A stretch of DNA of 64,000 nt from Limnohabitans lacus (GTDB lineage Bacteria; Pseudomonadota; Gammaproteobacteria; Burkholderiales; Burkholderiaceae_C), in assembly GCF_030053395.1 (NCBI RefSeq), contig NZ_JASGBH010000010.1:82867-146866 (forward strand), read 5' to 3'. Of this stretch, positions 1-9,382 are shown in pieces; positions within the stretch are counted from its first letter, which is position 1, and each line of letters starts with the position of its first letter. Made by a program: the position numbers and the translations under genes. Below the pieces are notes generated by a model that had not been told where the DNA came from, made no database searches, and saw nothing but the letters and a program-made list of their open reading frames with translations.

Positions 1-1
1 G

Positions 2-988
<987 letters not shown>

Positions 989-1019
989 CCTCAGACGAAT
1001 GCCTTCAAGGAGACTGCCT

Positions 1020-1475
1020 GTGACCTCACGTTTGACTTTCATCGCTGCGGCGTTGCTGGTGGTTTTTCTGTCGGCTTGCTCCAGCGCGCCACCTGCGCCT
1101 TCTGTCAGCCTGGGTGCAGATGGCAAGGTCCCCCATGCCAACCAGTTGCTGGGGCAACTCAGTTTGCCCACAGGCGCTCGCTTGCTGGGCGATCAGTCGC
1201 TCATCATCGGTTCGGGGGACAGCTGGGTCGGGCGTGTGGTGCTCGATGTGGGGCGCAACCCAGATGCGGCTTATGCCTTCTTCTTGGACACCTACCCTGC
1301 ACAGGGTTGGACGGTGGTCTCAGCAGTGCGTGGCAAAACCAGTTTGCTGGTCTTGACCCGCCAAGAGCGAACTGCCACGGTGGAATTGATCGATGGCGGC
1401 ATGCTGGTCAACAGCCAAGTCATCTTGACCATGGCACCACGCAATGCCCCAGTGATGTCGCCCAAAAAGCCCTGA
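1020..1475 (+). CDS. Putative outer-membrane lipoprotein
   Basis: This is a predicted lipoprotein of 151 residues with unknown function. The N-terminus has a hydrophobic signal sequence ending in a lipobox (LSAC), with the lipidated Cys at residue 20. The start is taken as GTG at 1020 because a strong ribosome-binding site (AAGGAGA, 1007-1013) lies six bases before it. An in-frame ATG at 999 would sit upstream of that site. The mature part is a small globular domain with no motif I recognise. It follows serS closely on the same strand and precedes tRNA-Ser. A BamC-like or other small envelope lipoprotein role is possible but not shown. Confidence 0.75.
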   Translation: MTSRLTFIAAALLVVFLSACSSAPPAPSVSLGADGKVPHANQLLGQLSLPTGARLLGDQSLIIGSGDSWVGRVVLDVGRNPDAAYAFFLDTYPAQGWTVVSAVRGKTSLLVLTRQERTATVELIDGGMLVNSQVILTMAPRNAPVMSPKKP

Positions 1476-1512
1476 GGGGTCTGATAGAATCACAGGCTCG
1501 ACAAGATACTCA

Positions 1513-1603
1513 GGAGCGATGGCAGAGTGGTCGAATGCGCCGGACTCGAAATCCGGTATACGGTTATACCGTATCGAGGGTTCGAATCCCTCTTGCTCCG
1601 CCA
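1513..1603 (+). tRNA. tRNA-Ser (anticodon CGA)
   Basis: The cloverleaf reads directly from the sequence. The acceptor stem pairs GGAGCGA with TTGCTCC. The anticodon stem-loop is CCGGA-CTCGAAA-TCCGG, with anticodon CGA at 1547-1549. There is a long class II variable arm, as expected for tRNA-Ser, and the T arm contains GGTTCGAATCC. The CCA end is encoded (1601-1603). It reads UCG codons. A strong terminator follows within 10 bases. Confidence 0.97.
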
Positions 1604-1607
1604 ACAC

Positions 1608-1635
1608 AAAAACCCCGCCATGCGGGGTTTTTTCT
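1608..1635 (+). terminator. Rho-independent terminator after tRNA-Ser
   Basis: An 8-bp stem, AACCCCGC/GCGGGGTT, with a CAT loop is followed by a run of six T. It directly follows the tRNA CCA end. Confidence 0.9.
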
Positions 1636-1681
1636 TGGCAAATTTGAATCGAAACAACGACGAACAAATAAGGTATTGACC

Positions 1682-1846
1682 ATGAAATTTTTGAAATCGC
1701 TGGCTGTGGTGCTCTGCGCTTTGGCTTTGTCTGGCTGCACATTGCTGGCCATCGCCGATGCGGCAGGCTCTGCTGTGGTGTACGGTGTCAAGACCACCGT
1801 GAATGTGCTCGATGCAGTGACGCCGGACATCATCAACAAGAAATAA
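1682..1846 (+). CDS. Small lipoprotein (54 aa)
   Basis: This 54-residue protein has a signal peptide with a lipobox (LSGC, lipidated Cys19). The mature peptide is only about 35 residues and begins TLLAIADAAGSAV. Its small size and composition resemble the tiny entericidin-like or NF038104-type lipoproteins, but I cannot assign a function. It stands alone between the tRNA-Ser terminator and its own terminator, so it is probably a monocistronic transcript. The upstream region (AATAAGGT) offers a modest ribosome-binding site. Confidence 0.7.
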   Translation: MKFLKSLAVVLCALALSGCTLLAIADAAGSAVVYGVKTTVNVLDAVTPDIINKK

Positions 1847-1848
1847 AA

Positions 1849-1876
1849 AAAGCCCCGAAGATCGGGGCTTTTTTCT
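1849..1876. terminator. Bidirectional terminator between convergent genes
   Basis: The stem AGCCCCGA/TCGGGGCT with a three-base loop is flanked by an A run on the left and a T run on the right. It can therefore end both the small lipoprotein transcript (plus) and the response-regulator transcript (minus). Confidence 0.9.
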
Positions 1877-1894
1877 GAGGCCGATGGCCAGGGT

Positions 1895-2500
1895 TTATAT
1901 ACCCAACCAGCCGTTGGTGCGGGCAAAGTGCAGCGCCTGTGTGCGGCTGTTGACGCCCAGGCGGCGAAACAGGCGCCAGAAGTGGACCTTCACCGTGTGT
2001 TCGCTGATGTCGAGCTTTTCGGCAATGTCGCGGTTGGACAGGCCTTGGTCCAACATCAAAATCAGTTGCTTTTGACGCTTGGACAGCTTCGTGGGCCCAG
2101 CGGCAGGATTGGCGGCCTCGTCTGCAGACGCTTCATCTGTGACCAGCAAGGCACGCAGTGCAGCAATGATTTGCGTTGGGCTGTTGGATTTTTCGATGAA
2201 CACGTCGGCACCGGCCTGCATGCAACGTTCTTCGAATTCACTGGCGCTGGAGCTGGTCACGACGGCCAAGGGTACATCGGGGTATTTGGCTTTGATCAGT
2301 TGAACGCCGGACATGCCCAGTGTGTCTGGCAATTGCAAATCCAAACAAAACAATTCCGGCGCTCCGTTTTTTTCGACCGTGGATTCGACCACGTTCAGCT
2401 TGGGAATGGGGATGATTTTCAGGCCCGGTTTGACGCGATGAACCAGCATGGTCAGCGCGTCGCGCATCAGTGGATGGTCGTCGATGACGTAAACAGTCAT
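1895..2500 (-). CDS. LuxR-family (NarL/FixJ-type) response regulator
   Basis: This is a two-domain DNA-binding response regulator of 201 residues. The receiver domain occupies about residues 1-120, with the acidic pair in VIDDHP and the phosphoacceptor Asp54 in CLDLQLPD. The C-terminal LuxR-type helix-turn-helix (about 140-195) includes LSNRDIAEKLDISEHTVKVH. No histidine kinase lies next to it, so it is an orphan and its signal is unknown. The gene is convergent with the small lipoprotein and shares its terminator. Upstream lies trpS, transcribed in the same direction with an 84-base gap. Confidence 0.9.
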   Translation of the reverse strand: MTVYVIDDHPLMRDALTMLVHRVKPGLKIIPIPKLNVVESTVEKNGAPELFCLDLQLPDTLGMSGVQLIKAKYPDVPLAVVTSSSASEFEERCMQAGADVFIEKSNSPTQIIAALRALLVTDEASADEAANPAAGPTKLSKRQKQLILMLDQGLSNRDIAEKLDISEHTVKVHFWRLFRRLGVNSRTQALHFARTNGWLGI

Positions 2501-2584
2501 GATTTGAATCTCGGTGTTAGTCGGAAAGTATAAGGATAGCAGTTATTTCGTAGTTTTGCAGAAATATTGTTGAAATCGACAAAA

Positions 2585-3904
2585 TCATTTCTTTGTTTTT
2601 TCGTTGGCAGTTTGCAACAACGCGAGGTTTTCTGCCAGCAGAGATTGTGCTTGCGGGCTCAGGGGTTCAAGCCAAGCGCTCAAAGCGGGCAGGCCATCTA
2701 TCCCCTCAGACTGCAAGCGGCCAATGGTCTGTCCGGCGTCTTTGGGCGATGCAAAGCCATGGCTTTGCAACAACACTTGCCCTTGGGCATCGACCAGCTT
2801 GAAATAAAACAGCCCATCCTTTTCGCGGTATTGCTTGAAGCTGGGCAAGGCCACTTTGACCTCTTTGACGGCCGCACCACGGCTGCCAGAGGCCAGAGCG
2901 CGCAAGCCCACGGCATGCCGCAGTTCTTGGATGAACGGCGTCGCCATCTGCCGGGCTTTGTCAGCGCCGGCCAGCAAGATTTGATCGAGCTTGGCGGGGT
3001 TGTGGATCAGTTCTTGGTACTGGTCGCGCATGGGCGCGATTTCGCGGTCGATGCGTTCAAACAGCACTTGCTTGGCATCCCCCCAAGCGATGCCGTCGGC
3101 AAAGGCCTGGGCCAGTGCGGCGGTTTCTTCGGCGCTGGCAAAGGCTTGGTAAATCTGGAACAGGGCCGAGCCCTCGGTGCTCTTGGCTTGGCCAGGCGCC
3201 TTGGAGTCGGTCACGATGCTGGCGATCTGCTTGCGCATTTGCGCAGCGGGTGCAAAAAGCGGGATGGTGTTGTCGTAGCTCTTGCTCATCTTGCGGCCAT
3301 CCAGACCGGGCAACAGTGCGACGGATTCTTCGACCACGGCTTCGGGCAAGACGAAGTGTTCGCCGTACAAGTGGTTGAAACTGGACGCCATGTCGCGGGC
3401 CATCTCGATGTGTTGGATCTGGTCGCGGCCCACCGGCACTTTGTGCGCCTTGAACATCAGAATGTCGGCGCCCATGAGCACAGGGTACATGAACAGGCCT
3501 GCGGTCACGTCGGCATCGGTGTCGTGGCCCGCAGCGTTGTTTTTGTCCACCGCCGCCTTGTAGGCGTGGGCGCGGTTGAGTACGCCTTTGCCTGTCACGC
3601 AAGTCAGGAACCAGGTCAGCTCTGGGATTTCGGGAATGTCGGACTGGCGGTAGAAGGTGACCTTGTCGGTGTCCAGGCCTGAGGCGATCCAGCTGGCGGC
3701 AATCTCCAGCGTGGAGCGCTGGATGCGGGCCGGGTCATCGCACTTGATGAGCGCGTGGTAATCGGCCAGGAAATAAAAACCATCGGTGTTGGCGTTGCGG
3801 CTGGCCTGCACGGTGGGGCGAATGGCGCCCACATAGTTGCCCAGGTGGGGCGTGCCGGTGGTGGTGATGCCCGTCAGGACGCGGGTGCGGTTGGAAGTGG
3901 TCAT
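2585..3904 (-). CDS. trpS: Tryptophanyl-tRNA synthetase with C-terminal extension
   Basis: This class I synthetase charges tRNA-Trp. The HIGH-equivalent (TPHLGN, residues 18-23) and the KMSKS loop (205-209) are intact. The start is taken at ATG 3904; the longer frame would begin with TTG at 3919. At 439 residues it is about 100 longer than the common bacterial form. The extension contains a short segment (about 366-400, beginning FYFKLVDAQGQVLLQSHGF) that resembles the YegP/DUF1508 fold. It is the last gene of a minus-strand operon, 36 bases after the M50 protease gene. Confidence 0.96.
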   Translation of the reverse strand: MTTSNRTRVLTGITTTGTPHLGNYVGAIRPTVQASRNANTDGFYFLADYHALIKCDDPARIQRSTLEIAASWIASGLDTDKVTFYRQSDIPEIPELTWFLTCVTGKGVLNRAHAYKAAVDKNNAAGHDTDADVTAGLFMYPVLMGADILMFKAHKVPVGRDQIQHIEMARDMASSFNHLYGEHFVLPEAVVEESVALLPGLDGRKMSKSYDNTIPLFAPAAQMRKQIASIVTDSKAPGQAKSTEGSALFQIYQAFASAEETAALAQAFADGIAWGDAKQVLFERIDREIAPMRDQYQELIHNPAKLDQILLAGADKARQMATPFIQELRHAVGLRALASGSRGAAVKEVKVALPSFKQYREKDGLFYFKLVDAQGQVLLQSHGFASPKDAGQTIGRLQSEGIDGLPALSAWLEPLSPQAQSLLAENLALLQTANEKTKK

Positions 3905-3940
3905 GGTGAATGTCAACAAATAAGGTGCAGGGCTCAGGCT

Positions 3941-4609
3941 TTAGCGGATCAGCGCGGCCAAGGGGCTCAGGGTCAGTTTGAGCAGGTCAAAGGTGATGCC
4001 GATCAGCGGTTGCATCCACAGGCTGTTGACCACACCGGAGATGACCAGCGCCATGACGATGAAAAAGCCCCAGGGCTCGATTTTGGACACCAACAGCGCC
4101 TGCCGCCAGGGCAGCAAGCCCACCAAGATGCGGCCACCGTCCAGCGGGGGCAGGGGGAACAGGTTGAAGGCGAACATGACCACATTCGTCAGCATGCCGG
4201 CTTTGCACATCTCGATGAAAAAGCGCTCGGTGATGCCGGCACCCGCCAGCACATACAGCGCGATGCCCCACAGCAGCGCTTGCAGCAAATTGGCCGCAGG
4301 TCCGGCCAAGGCCACCCAGACCATGTCGCGCTTGGGGTGGCGTAATCGGTCAAAGCGCACCGGCACCGGTTTGGCATAACCGAACAGGAATGCACCCCCG
4401 GTGCTGAAGTACAGCAGCAGTGGCATCAAGATCGTGCCCATGGGGTCGATGTGCGGCAGCGGGTTGAGCGTCACACGCCCCAACATGGCCGCTGTCGAAT
4501 CGCCCAAGCGCTGCGCGGCGTAGCCGTGTGCGGCTTCGTGCAGGGTGATGGCAAAGATCACCGGCAGGGCGTAGATCAGGACGGTTTGAATGAGGTCAGA
4601 AATGTTCAC
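3941..4609 (-). CDS. Site-2 protease family (M50) membrane protein
   Basis: This is a multi-pass membrane zinc metalloprotease homologue of 222 residues. The HExxH motif (H24-E-A-A-H28) sits in the first membrane segment. The third metal ligand region (NLFPLPPLDGGR, Asp157) lies in a later one, as in the small S2P/YwhC-type proteins that lack PDZ domains. The substrate is unknown. The start codon is GTG preceded by GGGGAG. It lies in an operon between the YciO-like gene and trpS, an arrangement common in Burkholderiales. Confidence 0.92.
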   Translation of the reverse strand: MNISDLIQTVLIYALPVIFAITLHEAAHGYAAQRLGDSTAAMLGRVTLNPLPHIDPMGTILMPLLLYFSTGGAFLFGYAKPVPVRFDRLRHPKRDMVWVALAGPAANLLQALLWGIALYVLAGAGITERFFIEMCKAGMLTNVVMFAFNLFPLPPLDGGRILVGLLPWRQALLVSKIEPWGFFIVMALVISGVVNSLWMQPLIGITFDLLKLTLSPLAALIR

Positions 4610-4637
4610 TCCCCGATTGTCTCAGACCTCAAGCCGC

Positions 4638-5261
4638 TCACAGCCCCAGCAGCGCCGGATCGCCTTGTCCCTGGCGCAAGACTTCGGGGCTGTCACCGGT
4701 CATGTCGACCACGGTGGTGGGCTCCAGGGTGCAGGCGCCGGCGTCGATGACGGCGCCCACTTGGTGTTCCAGGCGTTCGCGGATTTCTTCGGGGACGTTC
4801 AGCGGCCCGTCATCGCCGGCCAGGATCAAGGTGGCGGCCAGCAGGGGGGCCCCGTGCAGCTCGAGCAGGTCTTGCAGGACTTTGTGATCGGGCACGCGCA
4901 GGCCGATGGTTTTGCGCTGCGGGTGGCTCACGCGGCGGGGCACTTCTTTGGTCGCTTCCAAAATGAAGGTGAAGGCCCCAGGCGTGGCTTGCTTGATGAT
5001 GCGGAACTGTTTGTTGTCCACGCGGGCGTAATTGGCCAGCTCGCTCAGGTCGCGACACAGCAAGGTCAGGTGGTGTTTGTCGTCCACGCCGCGCACCCGC
5101 CGCAGCTGGTCGGCCGCAGCCTTGTCGTCCAGGTGGCAGACCAGGGCATAGCTGGAGTCGGTGGGCACCGCCAGTACGCTGCCTTGGTTGAGCAACTGCA
5201 CGGCTTGCTTGAGCAAACGGGCTTGAGGGTTGTCGGGGTGGACGCTGAAAAACTGGGCCAT
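4638..5261 (-). CDS. YrdC/YciO-type L-threonylcarbamoyladenylate synthase family protein
   Basis: This 207-residue protein has the Sua5/YrdC/YciO fold. Family members form threonylcarbamoyl-AMP from threonine, bicarbonate and ATP for the t6A37 tRNA modification. The sequence shows VLAVPTDSSYAL, the KxR-type nucleotide site (RRVRGVDDKHHLTLLC) and TPGAFTFIL. Length and motifs fit the YciO branch (about 206 residues) better than TsaC (about 190). YciO activity is weaker or uncertain, so the essential tsaC may lie elsewhere. It starts six bases after the EamA gene, so the two are probably co-translated. Confidence 0.88.
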   Translation of the reverse strand: MAQFFSVHPDNPQARLLKQAVQLLNQGSVLAVPTDSSYALVCHLDDKAAADQLRRVRGVDDKHHLTLLCRDLSELANYARVDNKQFRIIKQATPGAFTFILEATKEVPRRVSHPQRKTIGLRVPDHKVLQDLLELHGAPLLAATLILAGDDGPLNVPEEIRERLEHQVGAVIDAGACTLEPTTVVDMTGDSPEVLRQGQGDPALLGL

Positions 5262-5267
5262 GGCAAT

Positions 5268-6164
5268 TCAGGATTCAATCGGTTCGATGGTCACGCGGCT
5301 CTCGCGCACGGTGAGCCAGGCCCCCAGCCCACCGCAGACTGCGATCAGGGCCATGCCGGCAAAGGTCCACTGGTCAGGCAGATGGTTGAACACCACCCAG
5401 CCGCCGATCACGCCAAAAGCGATCTGCGCGTACATGTAGGGCGTGAGCGTGGCCGCAGGTGCGCGGGCATAAGCCAAGATCAACAGAAAGTGGCCAATCG
5501 AGGCCAGCACACCCATGATCAAGAGCTGCAACCAGACGGTCCAGTCGGCGGGCATCTCCCACACGAAGGGCAGGGCCACGGTGGCCAAGGTGGTGCCGAT
5601 CCAGCCGGTGTAAAAGTGCATGGTGATCGGGTCTTCGGTCTTGGCCATGTGGCTGGTCAGGATCTGGAAGGCCGAGTTGGTGCCCACCAGCATCAGGGGC
5701 AACAGGACTGTCCAGTCAAAGTGGTGCGTGCCCGGCCGGATGATGACCAAGGTGCCGATGAAGCCGCCGGCCACCAGCGCCCAACGCATGGGGCGGATTT
5801 TTTCTTTCAGCTTCCACGCGGCAAACACGGTGATGACCAAAGGGGCGAGCAAAGCAATGGCCGTGAACTCGCCCACCGGCATGTACTTGAGGCTGAAAAA
5901 CGCCAGGATGGAGCAGGCAAACAGCAGCAGGCCACGGGCCAGTTGAAAGCGGGGGTGACGCGTCAAGAACACCCTGCGGCCACGGCTGGGCCAAACCGCC
6001 ACGGTGGTGATCAAGGCCTGGATGGCGTAGCGAAACCACAGCGCCACCATCAAAGAAATGCTGGCGCTGATGTGCCGTGTGGTGGTGTCCAGCGTGGCAA
6101 AACAGGCCAAAGCCAAGACCACCAGGCCGATGCCTTGCAAGGTGTTGTGGGTGGGCCTTCTCAC
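5268..6164 (-). CDS. EamA/DMT-family transporter
   Basis: This is an inner-membrane transporter of the drug/metabolite superfamily with two EamA repeats and about ten membrane helices. The substrate is unknown. The GTG at 6164 is chosen as start because it overlaps the stop of the upstream PHP gene by four bases (GTGA), a typical coupled junction. The protein then begins VRRPTHNTLQGIG, just before the first hydrophobic helix. The family exports amino acids, metabolites or S-adenosylmethionine; nothing here distinguishes these. Confidence 0.88.
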   Translation of the reverse strand: MRRPTHNTLQGIGLVVLALACFATLDTTTRHISASISLMVALWFRYAIQALITTVAVWPSRGRRVFLTRHPRFQLARGLLLFACSILAFFSLKYMPVGEFTAIALLAPLVITVFAAWKLKEKIRPMRWALVAGGFIGTLVIIRPGTHHFDWTVLLPLMLVGTNSAFQILTSHMAKTEDPITMHFYTGWIGTTLATVALPFVWEMPADWTVWLQLLIMGVLASIGHFLLILAYARAPAATLTPYMYAQIAFGVIGGWVVFNHLPDQWTFAGMALIAVCGGLGAWLTVRESRVTIEPIES

Positions 6165-7003
6165 TGGATGCGATCGGCCAGCAGTTCCCACACAGGGGTC
6201 AACTGGCCAGGCAGCAGGGGCAAGGTGCCCAGATCGATCCGGCTTTCGGTGGGGCTGTGGAAATCGCTGCCGCGCGATGCAGCCAGGCCAAACTCCAAAG
6301 CCGTTTCAGCGTAGCGCACCGCTTCTTGCGAGGAGTGGCTGCCGGTGATGACCTCCACGCCGCGTCCGCCGTGCGTCTTGAATTCGCTGAACAATGCGTA
6401 CTCTTCGTTGGGCGTGAAGCCATAGCGTGCAGGGTGCGCGATCACGGCCATGCCGCCGGCATCGGTGATCCACTGCACCGCGTCTTGCAGGCGGGCCCAG
6501 CGGTGCGGCACGTAGCCCGGCTTGCCTTCGGTCAAGAATTTGCGAAACACCTCGGGGGTGTCTGAGCACACGCCGGTCTCGACCAGATGGCGAGCGAAGT
6601 GGGTGCGCGAGATCAATTCGGGGTTGCCCACGTACTGCAGGGCACCTTCATAGGCGTTCAAGATGCCGACTTTGGCCAGGCCATCGGACATTTCTTGGGC
6701 GCGTTCGCTGCGGCCACCGCGCGTGCGGCGCAGGCCTTCGACCAGGCCCGTGTGGTGGGCATCAAAGCCCAGGCCCACGATGTGCACGGTTTGGTTGGCG
6801 AAGGTGACCGAGATCTCGGTGCCGGTGAGGTAGGGCATGCCGCAAGCGCGGGCGGCGGCCAGGGCCCGGTCTTGGCCGCCCACTTCGTCGTGGTCGGTCA
6901 AGGCCCAGAGCTCGACCCCATTGGCTTTGGCGCGTTCGGCCAGAACTTCGGGGGTGAGGGTGCCGTCAGAGACAACGGAATGGCAGTGCAGGTCTGCGTT
7001 CAT
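6161..7003 (-). CDS. PHP-domain phosphoesterase (RNase AM / nucleoside 3',5'-bisphosphatase type)
   Basis: This metal-dependent phosphoesterase has a PHP domain. The N-terminal DLHCHSVVSDG carries the first metal ligands, with LTDHDEVGG after it and VIAHPARYG plus GSDFHSPT near the end. This pattern matches the YciV/RnmA (TrpH-like) family, which removes 5' nucleotides from rRNA precursors and dephosphorylates pAp. ATG 7003 is preferred to the upstream GTG at 7015 because the family normally starts right at DLHxHS. It is the first gene of the operon leading to trpS. Confidence 0.88.
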   Translation of the reverse strand: MNADLHCHSVVSDGTLTPEVLAERAKANGVELWALTDHDEVGGQDRALAAARACGMPYLTGTEISVTFANQTVHIVGLGFDAHHTGLVEGLRRTRGGRSERAQEMSDGLAKVGILNAYEGALQYVGNPELISRTHFARHLVETGVCSDTPEVFRKFLTEGKPGYVPHRWARLQDAVQWITDAGGMAVIAHPARYGFTPNEEYALFSEFKTHGGRGVEVITGSHSSQEAVRYAETALEFGLAASRGSDFHSPTESRIDLGTLPLLPGQLTPVWELLADRIQ

Positions 7004-7109
7004 GTAGGTTTTCACGCGTCTATTTTAGGCCTTGCCAACAGCCCTGCCGCTGGGCGGGTCGCAGGGCCTGACCGATAATGGGGGACATGAACCCGAATGC
7101 GACCCCTGA

Positions 7110-7370
<261 letters not shown>

Positions 7371-7374
7371 GCGA

Positions 7375-8010
7375 TCAAGCCGCGTCTGTGGCCTCAGGCG
7401 GCACCGCTTTGGGGGGCTTGGGTGGTTTGGGGCGCGGCGGCTTGCTGGTGTGGATCAGAGCCATGGCTTTTTCCATCTCGCCGTCCAGCAGCAAAGGCAA
7501 GGCTTTCACCGAGCGCGCAATGCTGTCTTCGATGGCGTTACGGTGCTCGGCCATGGGTTTTTTGAGCACCCAGCTGACCACTTCGGATTTCACGCCCGGG
7601 TGGCCCACCCCAATGCGCAAGCGCCAATAGTCGGCTGTGCCCAGCTGGGCGTGGATGTCGCGCAAACCGTTGTGCCCCGCATGGCTGCCGCCCAGTTTGA
7701 GCTTGGCTTCGCCGGGGGCGATGTCCAGCTCGTCGTGCGCCACCAAAATTTCTTGTGGCTGGATTTTGAAAAACCGCGCCAATGCGCTGACCGATTTGCC
7801 CGACAGGTTCATGAAGGTCTGAGGTTCCAGCAGCCACAGCGTCTGGCCCTTGACGGTGGTGCGGGCCATCAGGCCGTGGTAGCTGCGCTCGGGCACCAGC
7901 GAGACCTTGAGCTCGCGGGCCACCGCGTCGATCCACCAGAAACCGGCGTTGTGGCGGGTGTCTTCGTATTCAGAGCCAGGATTGCCCAGGCCAACCAGGA
8001 GTTTGATCAT
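7375..8010 (-). CDS. pth: Peptidyl-tRNA hydrolase
   Basis: It releases peptides from peptidyl-tRNAs that drop off the ribosome. The catalytic His20 (TRHNAGFW), Asn10, Asn68 (FMNLSG) and Asp93 (HDELD) are all at their standard positions. The protein is 211 residues long, slightly more than usual, because of a C-terminal tail rich in Pro and Lys ([11 protein letters not shown]). The tail is probably disordered and may bind RNA. The gene ends four bases from the ferredoxin stop, in convergent orientation. Confidence 0.97.
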   Translation of the reverse strand: MIKLLVGLGNPGSEYEDTRHNAGFWWIDAVARELKVSLVPERSYHGLMARTTVKGQTLWLLEPQTFMNLSGKSVSALARFFKIQPQEILVAHDELDIAPGEAKLKLGGSHAGHNGLRDIHAQLGTADYWRLRIGVGHPGVKSEVVSWVLKKPMAEHRNAIEDSIARSVKALPLLLDGEMEKAMALIHTSKPPRPKPPKPPKAVPPEATDAA

Positions 8011-8066
8011 GGGGTGTGATTATCCTTGGGTGCAGGGCCTTGCAAAAATCAGGTCCAATACAGCCC

Positions 8067-8288
8067 ATGGACATTCCAACCCCTATTGAAAACCGCCTGG
8101 TTGATCTGGAGATCAAGGCGGGCTTTACCGAAGACTTGCTCGATCAGCTCAACGCGCAGGTGTATCGCCAGCAGCAACAGATTGACGCGCTGATTCAGGA
8201 GCTGCGACAGATGCGTGATCGCCTGCCCGAGTCGGGTGGCGGCGCTGAAGTGCGCAACCTGCGCGACGAGATCCCGCCACATTACTGA
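8067..8288 (+). CDS. slyX: SlyX-like coiled-coil protein
   Basis: This 73-residue protein is mostly one amphipathic coiled coil (ENRLVDLEIKAGFTEDLLDQ followed by LNAQVYRQQQQIDAL). The pattern, including LExKxxFxExxLExLN, matches the SlyX family, whose role is unknown. The ATG at 8067 is chosen; the longer frame from 8016 would overlap the pth leader and does not fit the family. The next gene, an RlmN paralogue, starts eight bases after the stop. Confidence 0.88.
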   Translation: MDIPTPIENRLVDLEIKAGFTEDLLDQLNAQVYRQQQQIDALIQELRQMRDRLPESGGGAEVRNLRDEIPPHY

Positions 8289-8296
8289 GCCCTGCC

Positions 8297-9358
8297 ATGT
8301 GGAGCATTCAGGACATCCGTGACCATTTGCGCGCCTTGGGTGCGAACGAACGTCACGAGCAGCGTGTGCTGCGCCTGTGGACGCAAGCCAAGCCCCAAAA
8401 CAGCGGTCGCAGGCCGCTGGAAAGCTTCATGCCCACGACCGTACGCGATGCCTTGCCCTCGCTCAGTGACACCTTGGCAGGCCTGGCCACCTTGCGTGAA
8501 CAGCACCCCGCGCAAGACGGCTCGGCCCGTTTGCTGGTGGGGCTGAATGATGGTCAGACGGTAGAGAGCGTGTTGCTGCCCCGCGATGGCCTGTGTGTGT
8601 CCAGCCAAGTGGGCTGCGCGGTGGGCTGCGTGTTTTGCATGACCGGCCGCGAGGGCTTGATTCGCCAGGTGGGGAGTGCTGAGATCGTGGCGCAAGTCGC
8701 CTTGGCCCGCATACTCAGGCCGGTCAAAAAAGTGGTCTTCATGGGCATGGGTGAGCCTTCGCACAACCTGGACCAAGTGATGGAGGCCATCGACCTTTTG
8801 GGTACGGTGGGCAACATCGGGCACAAGAATTTGGTGTTTTCCACGGTGGGTGACGAGCGGGTGTTCGCGCGTTTGCCGCAAGGCCGTGTCAAGCCCGCGC
8901 TGGCGCTGTCGCTGCACAGCACACGGGCCGATCTGCGGGCGCAGCTGTTGCCGCGTGCGCCACGCTTTGACCCGCAAGACTTGGTGGAAGCCGGTGAGGC
9001 CTATGCCCGTGCGACCGGCTACCCGATCCAGTACCAGTGGACGCTGATCGAGGGCGTGAACGACAGCGAAGAAGAAATCGAAGGCATCGTGCGTTTGCTC
9101 CAGGGCAAATACGCGCTGATGAACATGATCCCCTACAACGCAGTGCCCGACTTGCCCTATGCCCGGCCCAGCTGGGAGCGCGCCGCCGAGATCGCCCGCA
9201 CCTTGCACCAGCGCGGCGTGCTGACCAAGCTGCGCCAGTCAGCGGGGCAGGATGTGGACGGCGGCTGCGGCCAGCTGCGGGCGCGGGATGTGCAGCGCGT
9301 GCAGCCCGTGAAAATTGCCATTGCGGGGCTGAAGTTGGCGACTCCCACTGCCCCGTAG
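8297..9358 (+). CDS. Radical-SAM RNA methyltransferase, RlmN/Cfr family paralogue
   Basis: This is a radical S-adenosylmethionine enzyme of the RlmN/Cfr family, whose members methylate C2 or C8 of adenine in 23S rRNA or tRNA. The iron-sulfur Cys triad is Cys107, Cys111 and Cys114 (CAVGCVFC). The two catalytic cysteines are also present, Cys100 (LCVSSQVGC) and Cys324 (DVDGGCGQL). At 353 residues it is shorter than housekeeping RlmN, and it is not in the ndk-ispG-hisS neighbourhood where Burkholderiales rlmN normally lies. It is therefore probably a second, divergent family member with an unproven target. It may be co-transcribed with slyX. Confidence 0.85.
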   Translation: MWSIQDIRDHLRALGANERHEQRVLRLWTQAKPQNSGRRPLESFMPTTVRDALPSLSDTLAGLATLREQHPAQDGSARLLVGLNDGQTVESVLLPRDGLCVSSQVGCAVGCVFCMTGREGLIRQVGSAEIVAQVALARILRPVKKVVFMGMGEPSHNLDQVMEAIDLLGTVGNIGHKNLVFSTVGDERVFARLPQGRVKPALALSLHSTRADLRAQLLPRAPRFDPQDLVEAGEAYARATGYPIQYQWTLIEGVNDSEEEIEGIVRLLQGKYALMNMIPYNAVPDLPYARPSWERAAEIARTLHQRGVLTKLRQSAGQDVDGGCGQLRARDVQRVQPVKIAIAGLKLATPTAP

Positions 9359-9382
9359 GTCGGTACCTTCAGGTCCGACTTT
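9355..9382. repeat. REP-like short palindrome, type B copy 1
   Basis: The core at 9359-9379, GTCGGTACCTTCAGGTCCGAC, is read here as two arms, GTCGG(T)ACCT and AGGTCCGAC, around TC, giving a hairpin with one bulged T. It fills the gap between the convergent RlmN-paralogue and EamA stops and overlaps the EamA stop. A near-identical copy lies at 32983-33003. It may double as a bidirectional terminator. Confidence 0.7.

Noticed and set aside
999..1019. Upstream ATG as start of the lipoprotein
   Set aside because: The ribosome-binding site lies downstream of this ATG and six bases before GTG 1020, which also gives the better signal peptide.
4590..6314. Open frame of 574 codons on the plus strand opposite the YciO-like and EamA genes
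   Set aside because: Shadow frame; very rich in Gly, Gln, His and Asp with no domain pattern.
7071..7080. GATAAT as the -10 of the ferredoxin promoter
   Set aside because: No -35 hexamer at 16-18 bases upstream, so the match alone is not enough to call a promoter.
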